From Colwellia ponticola (lineage in GTDB: Bacteria > Pseudomonadota > Gammaproteobacteria > Enterobacterales > Alteromonadaceae), in contig NZ_SZVP01000005.1 in assembly GCF_005885605.1 (NCBI RefSeq), positions 1-64,000 on the forward strand: a stretch of DNA of 64,000 bases, written 5' to 3'. A program made the position numbers and the translations under genes. This document shows, piece after piece, positions 1 through 10,580 of this stretch. Numbering within the stretch: the stretch's first letter is position 1; every line of letters begins with the position of its first letter. The notes beneath the pieces were generated by a model. It had not been told where the DNA came from, made no database searches, and saw nothing but the letters and a program-made list of their open reading frames with translations.

Positions 1-120
1 TGTGAGTGTTCACACAAATTGCATGATAACTAATTGTTAAAGAATCTTACTATTAAGTAGTAAGGAGCAACTAATCACATTCGTTAGTTGCTTGGCTTCG
101 TTGCTGTTGCTCCGAAGCAG
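1..120 (-). other. rRNA operon leader (5' external transcribed spacer), partial
   Basis: Read on the minus strand, this stretch resembles the leader that precedes 16S rRNA in gammaproteobacteria. A boxA-like antitermination element (ATTCTTTAACAAT, about 32-44) is followed by a segment close to the E. coli leader, CAATTTGTGTGAACACTC against CAATCTGTGTGGGCACTC. Two rRNA-type promoters lie just upstream at 128-155 and 293-320, so this is more likely a 16S leader than the 16S-23S spacer. The mature 16S gene itself would lie beyond position 1 and is not seen. The identification rests on remembered similarity to the E. coli leader. Confidence 0.7.
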
Positions 121-127
121 GATGCGT

Positions 128-155
128 ATCATACGCTTCCGAGTTTTGATGTCAA
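128..155 (-). promoter_or_regulatory. rRNA-type promoter, proximal (P2-like)
   Basis: On the minus strand there is a consensus -35 TTGACA (150-155), a 16-bp spacer and a -10 TATGAT (128-133), followed by a discriminator starting ACGCATCC. The upstream side (156-200) is a run of A/T tracts like an UP element. The start point would be near position 120, just upstream of the boxA-like leader. The 16-bp spacer is typical of rrn promoters. Confidence 0.72.
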
Positions 156-292
156 CGTTTATTTTAAAGTATTTTAAAAACATTTTAAAAGTTAACGTTA
201 AGTTAACGGATTTACCTTAAAAGGTAAGAGATAACCTATCAAAACAGTTCGTTGATGGTTCATTTTGCGTGAACCCCTTGGAACTGGAGCGC

Positions 293-320
293 ATTATAGA
301 GAGCTTTGAATTCTGGTCAA
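293..320 (-). promoter_or_regulatory. rRNA-type promoter, distal (P1-like)
   Basis: On the minus strand there is -35 TTGACC (315-320), a 16-bp spacer and a perfect -10 TATAAT (293-298), followed by GCGCTCC. That discriminator closely matches the GC-rich discriminator of E. coli rrn P1 promoters, the element linked to ppGpp/DksA control. An A/T-rich tract at 321-370 could be an UP element. With the second promoter 165 bp downstream this forms the tandem P1-P2 layout of rrn operons. Confidence 0.72.
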
Positions 321-560
321 GTGTTTATAGTAATAAATCATACTTTATTTAATCGTTTGCTTATTTAAGTGACAACACGCTTATTTAAACACCTACATTA
401 AAGAATAAATAGTAAAGTTTCTTTGTAATTACTGATTAATCGCATAAAATTTGCTCTTGATAGTTGCACATTATAAAAAGCTGCGTAACATAGAAATGCT
501 GTCAGCATATATTCAAGCAGTTAAAATTAGTTTATTAAAATAATAATTAGGTATCTTTAT

Positions 561-1052
561 ATGAAGTCTCCAACGTTACAAACAGTCGTCATCGCTATTG
601 TTTTTACCATTATCGCTTATATTGTCACTTTTGTCGTAGCCGTTAACTCTGTCACTATTGCCAGCTTAGTATTTATTAGTGCATTTCTTGCACCTTTATT
701 TACAGGTAATGCATCAGTTAACACTCTTTCATCAACTTCTACATCTTCTGCTAGTAAAGCTACTGCTTCAGATGAAGAAGTAAGAACTCTCTATGTAGGT
801 AACTTACCTTATAGAGCTAATGAAACCTCAGTAAGAGAACTTTTTGCTGAATATGGTTCTGTTCATTCTGTGCGTTTAATGAAAGATAAACATACAGGTA
901 AACGCAGAGGCTTTGGCTTTGTCGAAATGGCAGCTACTGATTTAGATAAAGCTATTGTTGCATTAAACGACACTGAGTTTCAGCAACGTACGCTAAAAGT
1001 AAGAGAAGCCAAAGAGCGCCCAGAACGCCCTGAAGAAAGCACTCAAGACTAA
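561..1052 (+). CDS. Membrane-anchored RRM RNA-binding protein
   Basis: A 163-residue protein with two parts. Residues 8-48 are strongly hydrophobic and look like two short membrane segments. After a Ser/Thr/Ala-rich linker (54-70) comes a single RNA recognition motif at about 76-150. RNP2 is LYVGNL (77-82) and RNP1 is RRGFGFVEM (115-123), including the aromatic residues that stack on RNA. The tail is short and charged. Related bacterial RRM proteins are often cold-induced, but that is not shown here. It is expected to bind single-stranded RNA at the inner face of the membrane. The gene diverges from the rrn promoters and ends in its own terminator, so it is probably monocistronic. The ATG has only a weak AGG upstream. 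The RRM is certain; the membrane anchoring is inferred from hydrophobicity. Confidence 0.88.
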   Translation: MKSPTLQTVVIAIVFTIIAYIVTFVVAVNSVTIASLVFISAFLAPLFTGNASVNTLSSTSTSSASKATASDEEVRTLYVGNLPYRANETSVRELFAEYGSVHSVRLMKDKHTGKRRGFGFVEMAATDLDKAIVALNDTEFQQRTLKVREAKERPERPEESTQD

Positions 1053-1066
1053 TCACTATAATGAAT

Positions 1067-1091
1067 AAAAAGGCCGCTAAGCGGCCTTTTT
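1067..1091 (+). terminator. Rho-independent terminator after the RRM gene
   Basis: The stem GGCCGC (1072-1077), loop TAA and GCGGCC (1081-1086) is flanked by A5 on the left and T5 on the right. It lies 15 bp after the stop codon and could work in both directions. The remaining 290 bp up to trmA is AT-rich and shows nothing else I can identify. Confidence 0.85.
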
Positions 1092-1388
1092 ATTGCGTGT
1101 AATTAAATAGGGTCACTTACTGAACGCTATTTAGCACAATACTCTTGCTAGTATTTCAATAGTTGGCTGTTTTTTACAGCTTAAAAAACGTATCAAAATA
1201 TAATATTAACGTTAATTAATTGTCTTAGTTAATAAATATATAATGAAATAGTGAGTTTTTAAATCGATAGAACTAAGCAAGATAATTACTGATATGTGTA
1301 TAAAACGAATAAAGGCTAGACAAACGCTAAGTCGATAGTAAAATTCGGGCTGTTATTCTTATCTCATTTATTTATACAAGGCATTTTT

Positions 1389-2483
1389 ATGTTTAGTCAC
1401 ATTCATCCCGATAATTACGTTGCTCAATTATCAGAAAAACAACAAAGTATGGCTAAGCTATTTAGTGATTTCAATTTACCTACTGCTGACTTATATCAAT
1501 CGACACCATTAAACTATCGCCAAAGAGCTGAGTTTAGAGTTTGGCATGAAGGTGATGATCTTTATTACATCATGTTTGATAGTAAGACAAAGCAAAAATT
1601 TAGAGTAGATGATTTTCCTGTTGCCAGTGAATTAATTAACAGCGCTATGAAAGGTTTAATTACAGCAATTAGACATAACGCAACGTTACGATTCAAACTT
1701 TTTCAAGTTGATTTTTTATCAACGTTAAGTGGTCAGTTATTAATTAGTATGCTGTACCACAAACCTTTAGAAGATAACTGGCAACTTGAGGCTGAAAAGT
1801 TAAAAGCGCAATTATCGACAATAGCGCCTGTAGATATTATTGGTAGAGCAAAAAAACAGAAAGTCATTGTTGATAAAGACTATGTAATGGAGTCTTTGCA
1901 AGTAGGAAATAAGAAATATATTTATCAGCAAGTTGAAAATAGTTTCACCCAACCGAACGCTGGTGTTAATGAACAAATGCTATTGTGGGCTCAACAAGCA
2001 ACACAAAATGCAGGTGGTGATCTTATTGAACTTTACTGTGGTAACGGTAATTTCAGTATTGCACTTGCTGAAAATTTTACACGAGTACTCGGTACTGAGA
2101 TATCTAAAACATCTGTTCGCTCTGCACAAATTAATATTAATGAAAATGGTATTAAGAATATTGATATTGTGCGTATGTCGAGTGAAGAGTTTAGCCAGGC
2201 GATGAATGGTGAGCGTAAATTTAGACGTTTAGAGGATTTTGACTTAACGACGTATAACTACGATACCGTACTCGTTGATCCACCTCGCGCAGGATTAGAC
2301 CTAGATAGTGTTGAGCTAGTAAGGCGCTTTAATAAAATTATTTATATTTCGTGTAACCCCGAAACATTAAAAGAAAACTTAGCGCTATTAGTAGCAACAC
2401 ATAACATTGATAAGTTTGCTTTGTTTGACCAATTTCCTTATACCGATCATATTGAAACAGGGGTAATCCTAACAAGAAAGTAA
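1389..2483 (+). CDS. trmA: tRNA (uracil-5-)-methyltransferase TrmA
   Basis: At 364 residues it is almost the length of E. coli TrmA (366). The enzyme uses S-adenosylmethionine to make 5-methyluridine at position 54 of the tRNA T-loop. Visible signatures are the SAM-binding ELYCGNGNFSIAL, the VDPPRAGLD motif, and ISCNPETLKENL with the catalytic cysteine at about residue 322. The closing HIETG carries the glutamate that acts as base (about 356). It lacks the N-terminal TRAM domain and cysteine cluster of the rRNA enzymes RlmC/RlmD, which supports TrmA. It converges on fabR with 1 bp between the two genes. Confidence 0.96.
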   Translation: MFSHIHPDNYVAQLSEKQQSMAKLFSDFNLPTADLYQSTPLNYRQRAEFRVWHEGDDLYYIMFDSKTKQKFRVDDFPVASELINSAMKGLITAIRHNATLRFKLFQVDFLSTLSGQLLISMLYHKPLEDNWQLEAEKLKAQLSTIAPVDIIGRAKKQKVIVDKDYVMESLQVGNKKYIYQQVENSFTQPNAGVNEQMLLWAQQATQNAGGDLIELYCGNGNFSIALAENFTRVLGTEISKTSVRSAQININENGIKNIDIVRMSSEEFSQAMNGERKFRRLEDFDLTTYNYDTVLVDPPRAGLDLDSVELVRRFNKIIYISCNPETLKENLALLVATHNIDKFALFDQFPYTDHIETGVILTRK

Positions 2484-2484
2484 A

Positions 2485-3117
2485 CTAGCTAGACTTTTTA
2501 GATACTTTACGACGGTTACTTAACTCAAGCGCCCCTCGTGCAATAAAACGTAATTGTTGGATGGTTTGTTGCGCTAATTGATCTCGCTCTATTTGATCTT
2601 CGATATCCAGCGCATCAGAGCCGGCACTAAAAACAATAGTAACGGCTGCATTTGCCTGCATATAAGCAATGTCACTTTCAAGTTGGTTCGCTTTTTGAAG
2701 GTAATCACAAAGCTCCATAGTAAAATAACGTATTTCTCGAATAACTGCGGCACGAAACGCCGCTGAAGTCCCTGAGCGCTCACGTAGCAATAACCTAAAA
2801 ACATTAGCATTACTTTCAATTAATTCCATAAAGGTTTGAACCGATATTTGAATAACGGATCCCCCTTTAGCGATACGCTGCCTTGCTTGGCGCATTAACT
2901 GTCTTAATGTTAAGCCTGCTTCATCAACAAGCGTTAACCCTAATTCATCCATATCAGAAAAATGGCGATAAAAAGAGGTGGGTGCTAAGCCCGCCTCTTT
3001 GGCCACTTCACGTAAGCTTAAGTTCGAAAAGCTGCGCTCTGCGCTAAGTTGATTTAACGCGGCATTAATGATTTGACGACGGGTCTTTTCTTTCTGTTGT
3101 GCTCTTACACCACTCAT
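2485..3117 (-). CDS. fabR: TetR-family repressor of unsaturated fatty acid synthesis, FabR
   Basis: A 210-residue TetR regulator. The helix-turn-helix lies at about residues 34-53 ([19 protein letters not shown]), the usual recognition helix for the family. The rest is an alpha-helical ligand and dimer domain. FabR senses acyl-ACP/acyl-CoA composition and represses fabA and fabB, which sets membrane unsaturation, relevant in a cold-adapted organism. The sequence follows the FabR pattern closely, starting [17 protein letters not shown]. It is divergent from sthA, which also flanks fabR in E. coli and supports the assignment. ATG start. Confidence 0.92.
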   Translation of the reverse strand: MSGVRAQQKEKTRRQIINAALNQLSAERSFSNLSLREVAKEAGLAPTSFYRHFSDMDELGLTLVDEAGLTLRQLMRQARQRIAKGGSVIQISVQTFMELIESNANVFRLLLRERSGTSAAFRAAVIREIRYFTMELCDYLQKANQLESDIAYMQANAAVTIVFSAGSDALDIEDQIERDQLAQQTIQQLRFIARGALELSNRRKVSKKSS

Positions 3118-3179
3118 CTAAAAGGCTCTTTGTGATAGTAAATTCGTTATTATCATTATAATACTGAATTAGCATAATA

Positions 3180-3207
3180 TTGTCAGTTTTAGTTCTGCTA
3201 ATATAGT
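3180..3207 (+). promoter_or_regulatory. Candidate sigma-70 promoter of sthA
   Basis: TTGTCA (3180-3185), a 16-bp spacer and TATAGT (3202-3207) lie about 43 bp upstream of the sthA start, in the fabR-sthA divergent region. This is a sequence match only. Confidence 0.45.
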
Positions 3208-3249
3208 AAACGCTATTATACTTTAGAGAAATAAAACGAGGGTTTACTG

Positions 3250-4677
3250 TTGACTAAATTAAAGATAAATCAAGCGGTAAAAAAGGATTTTGATTATGAT
3301 GTACTCATTATAGGCACAGGTCCAGGCGGCGAAGGGGCAGCAATGAACCTCGCTAAACATCATAAAAAAGTTGCTATTATTGAACGTTATCATCAAGTCG
3401 GTGGTGGTTGTACCCATTGGGGGACTATTCCATCAAAAGCCTTACGCCAATCAGTAAGGCGTTTAATTGAATTCAATTTAAATCCGTTATTTAATCAAAA
3501 TAATCAAGTAAAGCAACTGACCTTTCAAGATATATTAAGTCACGCTTCGGACGTTATTAATAAACAAGTAAATTTGCGTGCTGGATTTTATAAACGTAAT
3601 GGGGTTGAGCAGATACTTGGTGAAGCCTCTTTCATTGATGCTAACACTTTACATGTTTTACACTCAGATGGCTCAGTAGAAGAGCTTAGTGCTAAACAAA
3701 TAGTGATTGCGACCGGCTCTAGACCTTATCAACCAGATATTATTGATTTTAATCATCCCCGTATTTATGATTCCGACAGTATTTTAAGTCTTAAACATGC
3801 ACCTAGACATGTCATTATTTATGGTGCCGGCGTTATTGGTTGTGAATACGCGTCTATTTTTAGGGGGCTTGGAGTAAAAGTTGACTTAATTAATACGCGT
3901 GAGCGCTTATTATCTTTCTTAGATACGGAAATATCAGATTCGCTTAGTTATCACTTATGGAATAATGGTGTTGTTATACGACATGGTGAAGAGATAGATC
4001 GTGTAGAAGCCAATGACGATAATGTTATTGTTTACTTAAAATCAGGTAAAAAGATGCGTGCTGACTGTTTACTCTTTGCTAATGGTCGAACAGGTAATAC
4101 TGCAGATTTAAATCTTAGTGCTGCCGGTTTACCTGCAGATAGCCGTGGTCAGCTAAAAGTGAACAGGCATTATCAAACTGAAATAGATAATATTTTTGCG
4201 GTTGGTGATGTTATTGGTTATCCAAGTTTGGCTAGTGCCGCCTTTGATCAAGGGAGAATTTCCGCTTTAGCAATGGTTGATAGTAGCAGTGAAGCTAAGT
4301 TAATTGTGGATATACCTACCGGTATCTATACTATTCCTGAAATTAGTTCCGTAGGAAAAACTGAACAAGAGCTAACGCAAGCAAAAGTACCTTATGAAGT
4401 CGGTCGCGCGCAATTTAAGCACCTTGCTAGAGCACAAATATCTAATAATTTAGTAGGATCTTTAAAGATACTCTTTCATCGCGAAACGAAAGAAATTTTA
4501 GGTATTCATTGTTTTGGTGAAAATGCAGCGGAAATCATTCATATTGGTCAGGCAATTATGCAACAAAAAAATGGCGGTAATACTATAGAATACTTTGTTG
4601 AAACAACATTCAATTACCCTACCATGGCAGAAGCATTTCGAGTAGCAGCTTTAAACGGACTTAATCGTTTATTTTAA
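3250..4677 (+). CDS. sthA: Soluble pyridine nucleotide transhydrogenase SthA
   Basis: A 475-residue flavoprotein of the disulfide oxidoreductase superfamily. It moves hydride between NADPH and NAD+ in the cytoplasm and balances the two pools. The FAD-binding GTGPGGEG is at 22-29 and a second dinucleotide-binding motif, [11 protein letters not shown], is near 190. The sequence [15 protein letters not shown] (51-65) has only one cysteine where lipoamide dehydrogenases have a CxxxxC pair; this loss is typical of SthA and separates it from them. The dimerization domain is C-terminal. The start is TTG at 3250, preceded by GAGGG at good spacing, and no in-frame ATG fits better. Confidence 0.95.
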   Translation: MTKLKINQAVKKDFDYDVLIIGTGPGGEGAAMNLAKHHKKVAIIERYHQVGGGCTHWGTIPSKALRQSVRRLIEFNLNPLFNQNNQVKQLTFQDILSHASDVINKQVNLRAGFYKRNGVEQILGEASFIDANTLHVLHSDGSVEELSAKQIVIATGSRPYQPDIIDFNHPRIYDSDSILSLKHAPRHVIIYGAGVIGCEYASIFRGLGVKVDLINTRERLLSFLDTEISDSLSYHLWNNGVVIRHGEEIDRVEANDDNVIVYLKSGKKMRADCLLFANGRTGNTADLNLSAAGLPADSRGQLKVNRHYQTEIDNIFAVGDVIGYPSLASAAFDQGRISALAMVDSSSEAKLIVDIPTGIYTIPEISSVGKTEQELTQAKVPYEVGRAQFKHLARAQISNNLVGSLKILFHRETKEILGIHCFGENAAEIIHIGQAIMQQKNGGNTIEYFVETTFNYPTMAEAFRVAALNGLNRLF

Positions 4678-4786
4678 TCAGTGATTGGGTTTGTATAGCT
4701 AAATCATAATGATGGTACCATTAATTTTTTCATAAATAATCAAGGCTTTATTACAACCCTTTGCACAATACTATTGAAAAATTTTC

Positions 4787-4817
4787 AAAAAAAATCCAGC
4801 GATAGCTGGATTTTTTA
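4787..4817. terminator. Bidirectional terminator between sthA and purA
   Basis: The stem TCCAGC (4795-4800), loop GATA and GCTGGA (4805-4810) has an A-run on the left and T6 on the right, so it can end both convergent transcripts. Confidence 0.8.
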
Positions 4818-4869
4818 TTAAGAAATTAACTCGCCTTACCTGGTAAAGATTAAAGGCTAAAGTCACCCT

Positions 4870-6177
<1,308 letters not shown>

Positions 6178-6303
6178 TCATAAGAGAATTAGGCGGGAAT
6201 TTTATCAAGAAAGATCAGTGTAGTACAAGTTAAAAGAAATATATTTATGATGATTTTAACTTGGAATTAAAATAGTTAATTAAGTTAACAAGTTAGCTAG
6301 TTT

Positions 6304-6942
6304 TTATTTGTATCCCCAAGGAGTAATAGGGGTATTAATAGGCTTTGTTAAATCAAAGTCGACTCTAAATTCGCGTCCCTGGCGGATCAAACGGTAGCTA
6401 AATTTTTTAGGATAAATATACATTTGCCATATATTATCAATAGATTGTGGTATGCCTTGGTTAATAAACAACTCTTTAGAATATTGATCACTAGGAAAAG
6501 ATTGTACTTCTGCCCAACCTGCATCTAGGGTATGACCACCGTACATAGTGGATGTATCATGGCTACCATCTTTTTGTCGATGATCATGCTTTAATGATAA
6601 GCCTGATCCTGTTTTAGTAATAATCCAGGTACGTGAAGCATCATTGCCAACATGAAAAGGTATTTGTAATTGATTGTCAGTACATTTACGTACATGCATG
6701 ATTAATGTTTTATTATCAAAGCTGCTGCCTACCGCATTATCAACAGTAACCTTACCTTGATAAGCTTTACCGCAGTGTTTAGCTATATTATTAAAGAAAT
6801 CATCATGAGTTTTTATTGAGGCTAAAGGCGCTTCTGCTACAGTTACTGTACCCGCCACTGCTAATGATGTTGCTGTTGCTAGGCTTAGTGAAATTTTTAT
6901 GAGCAATGCTAATGTTGCCTGTACAGACTTACTTATTGCCAT
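6304..6942 (-). CDS. Secreted protein of unknown function
   Basis: A 212-residue protein that I do not recognise as a characterised family. Residues 1-30 form a classical signal peptide (basic start, long hydrophobic core, AVA-G near 30/31), so it is probably periplasmic or outer-membrane associated. Two cysteines at 57 (HCGKAY) and 86 (RKCTDN) could form a disulfide. A conserved-looking core contains LKHDHRQKDGSHD and GWAEVQSFP, with the aromatic segment IWQMYIYPKKFSYRLIR near the end. It sits between hflC and purA, a slot that usually holds other small genes. It has its own spacing on both sides (138 bp to purA, 156 bp from hflC) and a terminator upstream, so it is probably transcribed alone. 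Confidence 0.75.
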   Translation of the reverse strand: MAISKSVQATLALLIKISLSLATATSLAVAGTVTVAEAPLASIKTHDDFFNNIAKHCGKAYQGKVTVDNAVGSSFDNKTLIMHVRKCTDNQLQIPFHVGNDASRTWIITKTGSGLSLKHDHRQKDGSHDTSTMYGGHTLDAGWAEVQSFPSDQYSKELFINQGIPQSIDNIWQMYIYPKKFSYRLIRQGREFRVDFDLTKPINTPITPWGYK

Positions 6943-7033
6943 GCTTTACCTGTTAATTGATGCATTAAATTTTAACTCTTATATTACACTGTATTAAGCC
7001 CTAACTGTTACATTTCATGATGAGATAACTTGG

Positions 7034-7065
7034 TAAAAAAAAAGCCAGCATAATAGCTGGCTTTT
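7034..7065 (-). terminator. Terminator after hflC
   Basis: The stem AAAGCCAGC...GCTGGCTTT has a 6-base loop and a long A-run on the plus-strand left side, which becomes the U-tract for leftward transcription. It lies 34 bp past the hflC stop codon. Confidence 0.82.
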
Positions 7066-7098
7066 ATATAAGTAACACAAGATCAATATTAATGTTGG

Positions 7099-7986
7099 CT
7101 ATTTTTTAGCGTTACTACCATCTTTTAAAAAACGGAAGAATTCACTATCTGGTTTCACTACCATGATATCGTTTTTACTATTAAAGCTATTTTCGTAAGC
7201 CTCAAGGCTACGGTAAAAACCATAAAAGTCGGCATCTTTGGCATAAGCATCTGCATATACTTTTGCTGCCAATGCATCACCCTCACCACGGATAGTAAAA
7301 GAGTTCTTTTGTGCTTCAGCTAACATAATAGTTACTTTAGCATCAATAGTTGCACGAATGATTTCTGCTTGCTCTTGTCCTTTAGAGCGATGTTCTTTAG
7401 CAACCGCAGTTCGCTCAGCACGCATACGATCATAAATAGACTGACTTATCTCTGTTGGCAAGTTAATCGCTTTAATACGTACATCAACCACTTCAATACC
7501 TAAGTCTTCACGGCTACTTTTTGCACTTGCTAATGCTTGCGCCATAATAGTGTCGCGATCGCCAGAAACAATTTCTTTAATAGTGCGATTACCAAACTCT
7601 GTTCGTAAACCGTTGTTTATTTTTTGCTTTAATAATGCACGCGCATTTTCAACAGAACCAGAAGTACGTAAATAATAAGTAGAAAAATCAACAATGCGCC
7701 ATTTTGCAAAAGAATCAACGATAAGATCTTTTTTCTCTGAAGTAACAAAACGGTCTGCTACTTCATCTAATGTCTGAATTCGTGCGTCTAATTTTTTTAC
7801 TGTTTCAATAAATGGAATTTTGAAGTGTAAACCAGGTTCAAACACCATCATTTCATTAGTAGCACTATCACGTTTAATTTTTGAAAATTGAAATACGATG
7901 CCGCGTTGACCTTCGTAAATAACAAAAACTGACGAGACAACAAAAATAAATAGTAGTGCTATTATAGCAATGAAAAAATTCTTCAT
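7099..7986 (-). CDS. hflC: HflC, regulator of FtsH protease
   Basis: A 295-residue SPFH/band-7 membrane protein. One N-terminal membrane segment (about residues 5-21) is followed by the SPFH domain beginning YEGQRGIVFQFSKI. A helical coiled-coil region rich in Ala, Glu and Arg (about 185-245, RMRAERTAVAKEHRSKGQEQAEII) comes next. With HflK it forms a large periplasmic cage around the FtsH protease and limits degradation of membrane substrates. Its start is 3 bp from the end of hflK, so the two are translated together. The length is typical of the family. Confidence 0.96.
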   Translation of the reverse strand: MKNFFIAIIALLFIFVVSSVFVIYEGQRGIVFQFSKIKRDSATNEMMVFEPGLHFKIPFIETVKKLDARIQTLDEVADRFVTSEKKDLIVDSFAKWRIVDFSTYYLRTSGSVENARALLKQKINNGLRTEFGNRTIKEIVSGDRDTIMAQALASAKSSREDLGIEVVDVRIKAINLPTEISQSIYDRMRAERTAVAKEHRSKGQEQAEIIRATIDAKVTIMLAEAQKNSFTIRGEGDALAAKVYADAYAKDADFYGFYRSLEAYENSFNSKNDIMVVKPDSEFFRFLKDGSNAKK

Positions 7987-7989
7987 TTA

Positions 7990-9141
7990 TTAATTACTCC
8001 CATTACTAAATCTATCAGAGCGATCTGATGATGAGGTAGGTGATGTATTTACACTCGGCTCATTTGCTGGTGTATAGGTAGCTTTATTGTTACGAGGGCT
8101 GGTATTTTGTTGTTGAATAATTTTATCCAAAGGTAAGTACATCATATTATTACCTCCTTCAACATCAATCATTACTTTACTGGTATTGCTGTAAACTTTT
8201 TCCATCGTCGCAATATATAAACGTTCGCGTGTTACTTTTGGAGCAGCTTGATACTCAGGTAAAATTTTCTCAAAACGTGCTACTTCACCTTGTGCATCTA
8301 AGACAATCTCACTTTTATAAGCAAGCGCTTCTTGTTCCATACGTTTAACACGACCACGGGCACGCGGCTCAATGCCTCGAGCATAAGCTTCAGCTTCTCG
8401 TAAAAAACGCACTTCATCTTCTTGTGCTGAGATAGCATCATCAAAGGCATCTTTAACTTCATTAGGTGGACGCGCATCTTTAAAGTTAACGTCAACAATG
8501 ATCAAACCTAAGTTGTAAGGTTCAATTATTCCCTCTAACTCTTGCCAAACCGCTTGACGGATAGTTTCGCGACCACTAGTTAAAATATCATCCATTTTAG
8601 CGTGACCAACCACATAACGCAGCGCGCTATCTAGTGATTGATTTAAACTATCATCAGCATTAGTAACACTAAAGATGTAGTTACGCGCATCTACAACACG
8701 ATATTGTATTTGCATTTCAACGTTCACAACGTTTTCATCTTGTGTCAGCATAAAGCCTGAAGACGGCATTTCACGGGTACTTTGCATATCGACTGGAATA
8801 ATGCGATCAATAAAGGTCCATTTCCAGTTAATGCCGGGTTCAACAGTACCTGAATATTCTCCAAATCTTAATACAATACCTTGCTCAGCTTCTTTAATGG
8901 TATAAAAACCACTAAATGCATAAACCACAGTAGCAACGATAAGCAGTAGAGATATACCTATACTGGAAAAATTCTTACCTGATCCTGAGCTACCTTTAGT
9001 GGTTTTACCACCAAAAATACCGGTAACTTTTTTACCAAGATCATTAAGTAGTTCATCTAAATCTGGTGGACCTTGATTCTTGCCACCTTTATTTTTCCAG
9101 GGGTCTTTATCATTATTATTCCCCGGTTCGTTCCAAGCCAT
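7990..9141 (-). CDS. hflK: HflK, regulator of FtsH protease
   Basis: The SPFH partner of HflC. The N-terminus is Gly/Asn/Lys-rich and cytoplasmic (MAWNEPGNNNDKDPWKNKGG), close to the E. coli start MAWNQPGNN. A membrane segment lies near residues 65-85 and the SPFH domain begins FYTIKEAEQGIVLRFGEY. A coiled-coil region and a Ser/Asn-rich tail follow. I chose ATG at 9141: it has GGAGA five bases upstream and matches the family start. A longer frame begins at a TTG at 9168, without ribosome binding site support. The product is 383 residues. Confidence 0.95.
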   Translation of the reverse strand: MAWNEPGNNNDKDPWKNKGGKNQGPPDLDELLNDLGKKVTGIFGGKTTKGSSGSGKNFSSIGISLLLIVATVVYAFSGFYTIKEAEQGIVLRFGEYSGTVEPGINWKWTFIDRIIPVDMQSTREMPSSGFMLTQDENVVNVEMQIQYRVVDARNYIFSVTNADDSLNQSLDSALRYVVGHAKMDDILTSGRETIRQAVWQELEGIIEPYNLGLIIVDVNFKDARPPNEVKDAFDDAISAQEDEVRFLREAEAYARGIEPRARGRVKRMEQEALAYKSEIVLDAQGEVARFEKILPEYQAAPKVTRERLYIATMEKVYSNTSKVMIDVEGGNNMMYLPLDKIIQQQNTSPRNNKATYTPANEPSVNTSPTSSSDRSDRFSNGSN

Positions 9142-9225
9142 TTTGTTCTCCACTAAAATCGGCGACAATAAAATTATCGCACTTACAATTAAAATTTATT
9201 TAACTTATGTTTATGCTCGAGTTAA

Positions 9226-10527
9226 TTAATTTATTAAACTATCAGATATAATATAATCAATTAACTCACTATATTTATTAGTAATCAATCTTTCCCATTC
9301 TCGTGATGGCATGCTCACTTCAAGTTGACAATAACCTTGCTCATCAAAAGTCTCGCTCGTCACACAATGTAACTTGTATAATTCTCCACGTAATTTGCCA
9401 GCACTAGGTGGAATATTCAAATAGTGACTTACTACTTTGATATCTAAGCGCTCAGCTAGCGCAGTAAATAACAAGTCGGTACCGATATTAGCTTGTGCCG
9501 ATAACCACACACGAATTGGAACCCCTTCATCGTCTCTGTCTATTCGCGGCTCAATATCATCTAAGTTATCAATTTTATTACAAATAATTAACTGAGGTAC
9601 GTCGTTGGCCTCTATTTCCTTGAGCACATATTCAACTTGTTCAATATTTTCGCTACGCCTATCATCTGAAATATCAACAACATGCAATAACAACTCAGCT
9701 TCACGGGTTTCGGTTAATGTCGCTTTAAACGCTGCCACTAAGTCGTGCGGTAGGTGTCGGATAAAACCTACGGTGTCTGCTAAAATAACACGACCAACAC
9801 CAACTAAATCAATTTTTCTTAAGGTAGGGTCTAGCGTAGCAAAAAGCTGATCCGCAGCATATACCTCTGCTTGTGTTAACGTGTTAAACAGCGTCGATTT
9901 ACCGGCATTAGTGTAACCAACGAGTGATAATGTAGGTAATTCTGCTCGAGCTCTTGCTCTACGACCTTGTTGTCTTTGTACTTCAACTTTGCCTAGTCGC
10001 TTGCGAATATTCACCATACGCTCACTTAATAAACGCCTGTCAGTTTCAAGCTGTGTTTCACCAGGACCTCTCAGTCCTATACCACCTTTTTGTCTTTCTA
10101 AATGAGTCCAACCACGGATTAAGCGGCTACTCATATGACGTAGCTGTGCTAGCTCAACCTGCAATTTACCTTCGTGAGTTCTAGCTCGTTGAGCAAATAT
10201 ATCAAGAATTAAGGTCGTGCGATCAATAACGCGACATTCACATAATACTTCAATGTTTTTTTCTTGTGACGGCGTTAAACTATGATTAAACAGGATAACA
10301 TTAGCGCCAACGAGGTGAACAGCATCACGAATTTCTTCAGCTTTACCTGAGCCAACAAATAGACGTGGATGAGGCGTATTACGCTTTCCCGTTACGACAG
10401 TTAACGCTTCCACGCCAGCTGAAGACACTAACATTTTAAATTCGTTAAGGTCTTCTTTACTGCTTTCATCAGGAAAGTCTACGTGAACAAGTACTGCTTG
10501 CTCACCCGCTTGATAACGTTCAAACAA
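9226..10527 (-). CDS. hflX: Ribosome-associated GTPase HflX
   Basis: A 433-residue GTPase that binds the 50S subunit and splits stalled ribosomes after stress. The N-terminal HflX domain includes GGIGLRGPGETQLETDRR, with the family glycine-rich segment. The G domain has P-loop GYTNAGKST (about 203-211), DTVGF as switch II (G3), and NKID for guanine recognition. The start is TTG at 10527 (MFERYQAGEQAVLVH). It aligns with the E. coli start and no ATG fits. It follows hfq by 53 bp in the conserved cluster. Confidence 0.96.
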   Translation of the reverse strand: MFERYQAGEQAVLVHVDFPDESSKEDLNEFKMLVSSAGVEALTVVTGKRNTPHPRLFVGSGKAEEIRDAVHLVGANVILFNHSLTPSQEKNIEVLCECRVIDRTTLILDIFAQRARTHEGKLQVELAQLRHMSSRLIRGWTHLERQKGGIGLRGPGETQLETDRRLLSERMVNIRKRLGKVEVQRQQGRRARARAELPTLSLVGYTNAGKSTLFNTLTQAEVYAADQLFATLDPTLRKIDLVGVGRVILADTVGFIRHLPHDLVAAFKATLTETREAELLLHVVDISDDRRSENIEQVEYVLKEIEANDVPQLIICNKIDNLDDIEPRIDRDDEGVPIRVWLSAQANIGTDLLFTALAERLDIKVVSHYLNIPPSAGKLRGELYKLHCVTSETFDEQGYCQLEVSMPSREWERLITNKYSELIDYIISDSLIN

Positions 10528-10580
10528 TAGTGTTAAACCCCAGTAACATCATTAATTGTACTCATTAAGAATAAAAAGCA

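Noticed and set aside
4705..4730. Palindrome ATGGTACCAT after sthA
   Set aside because: Ten bases only, in a convergent intergenic region with no promoter to regulate.
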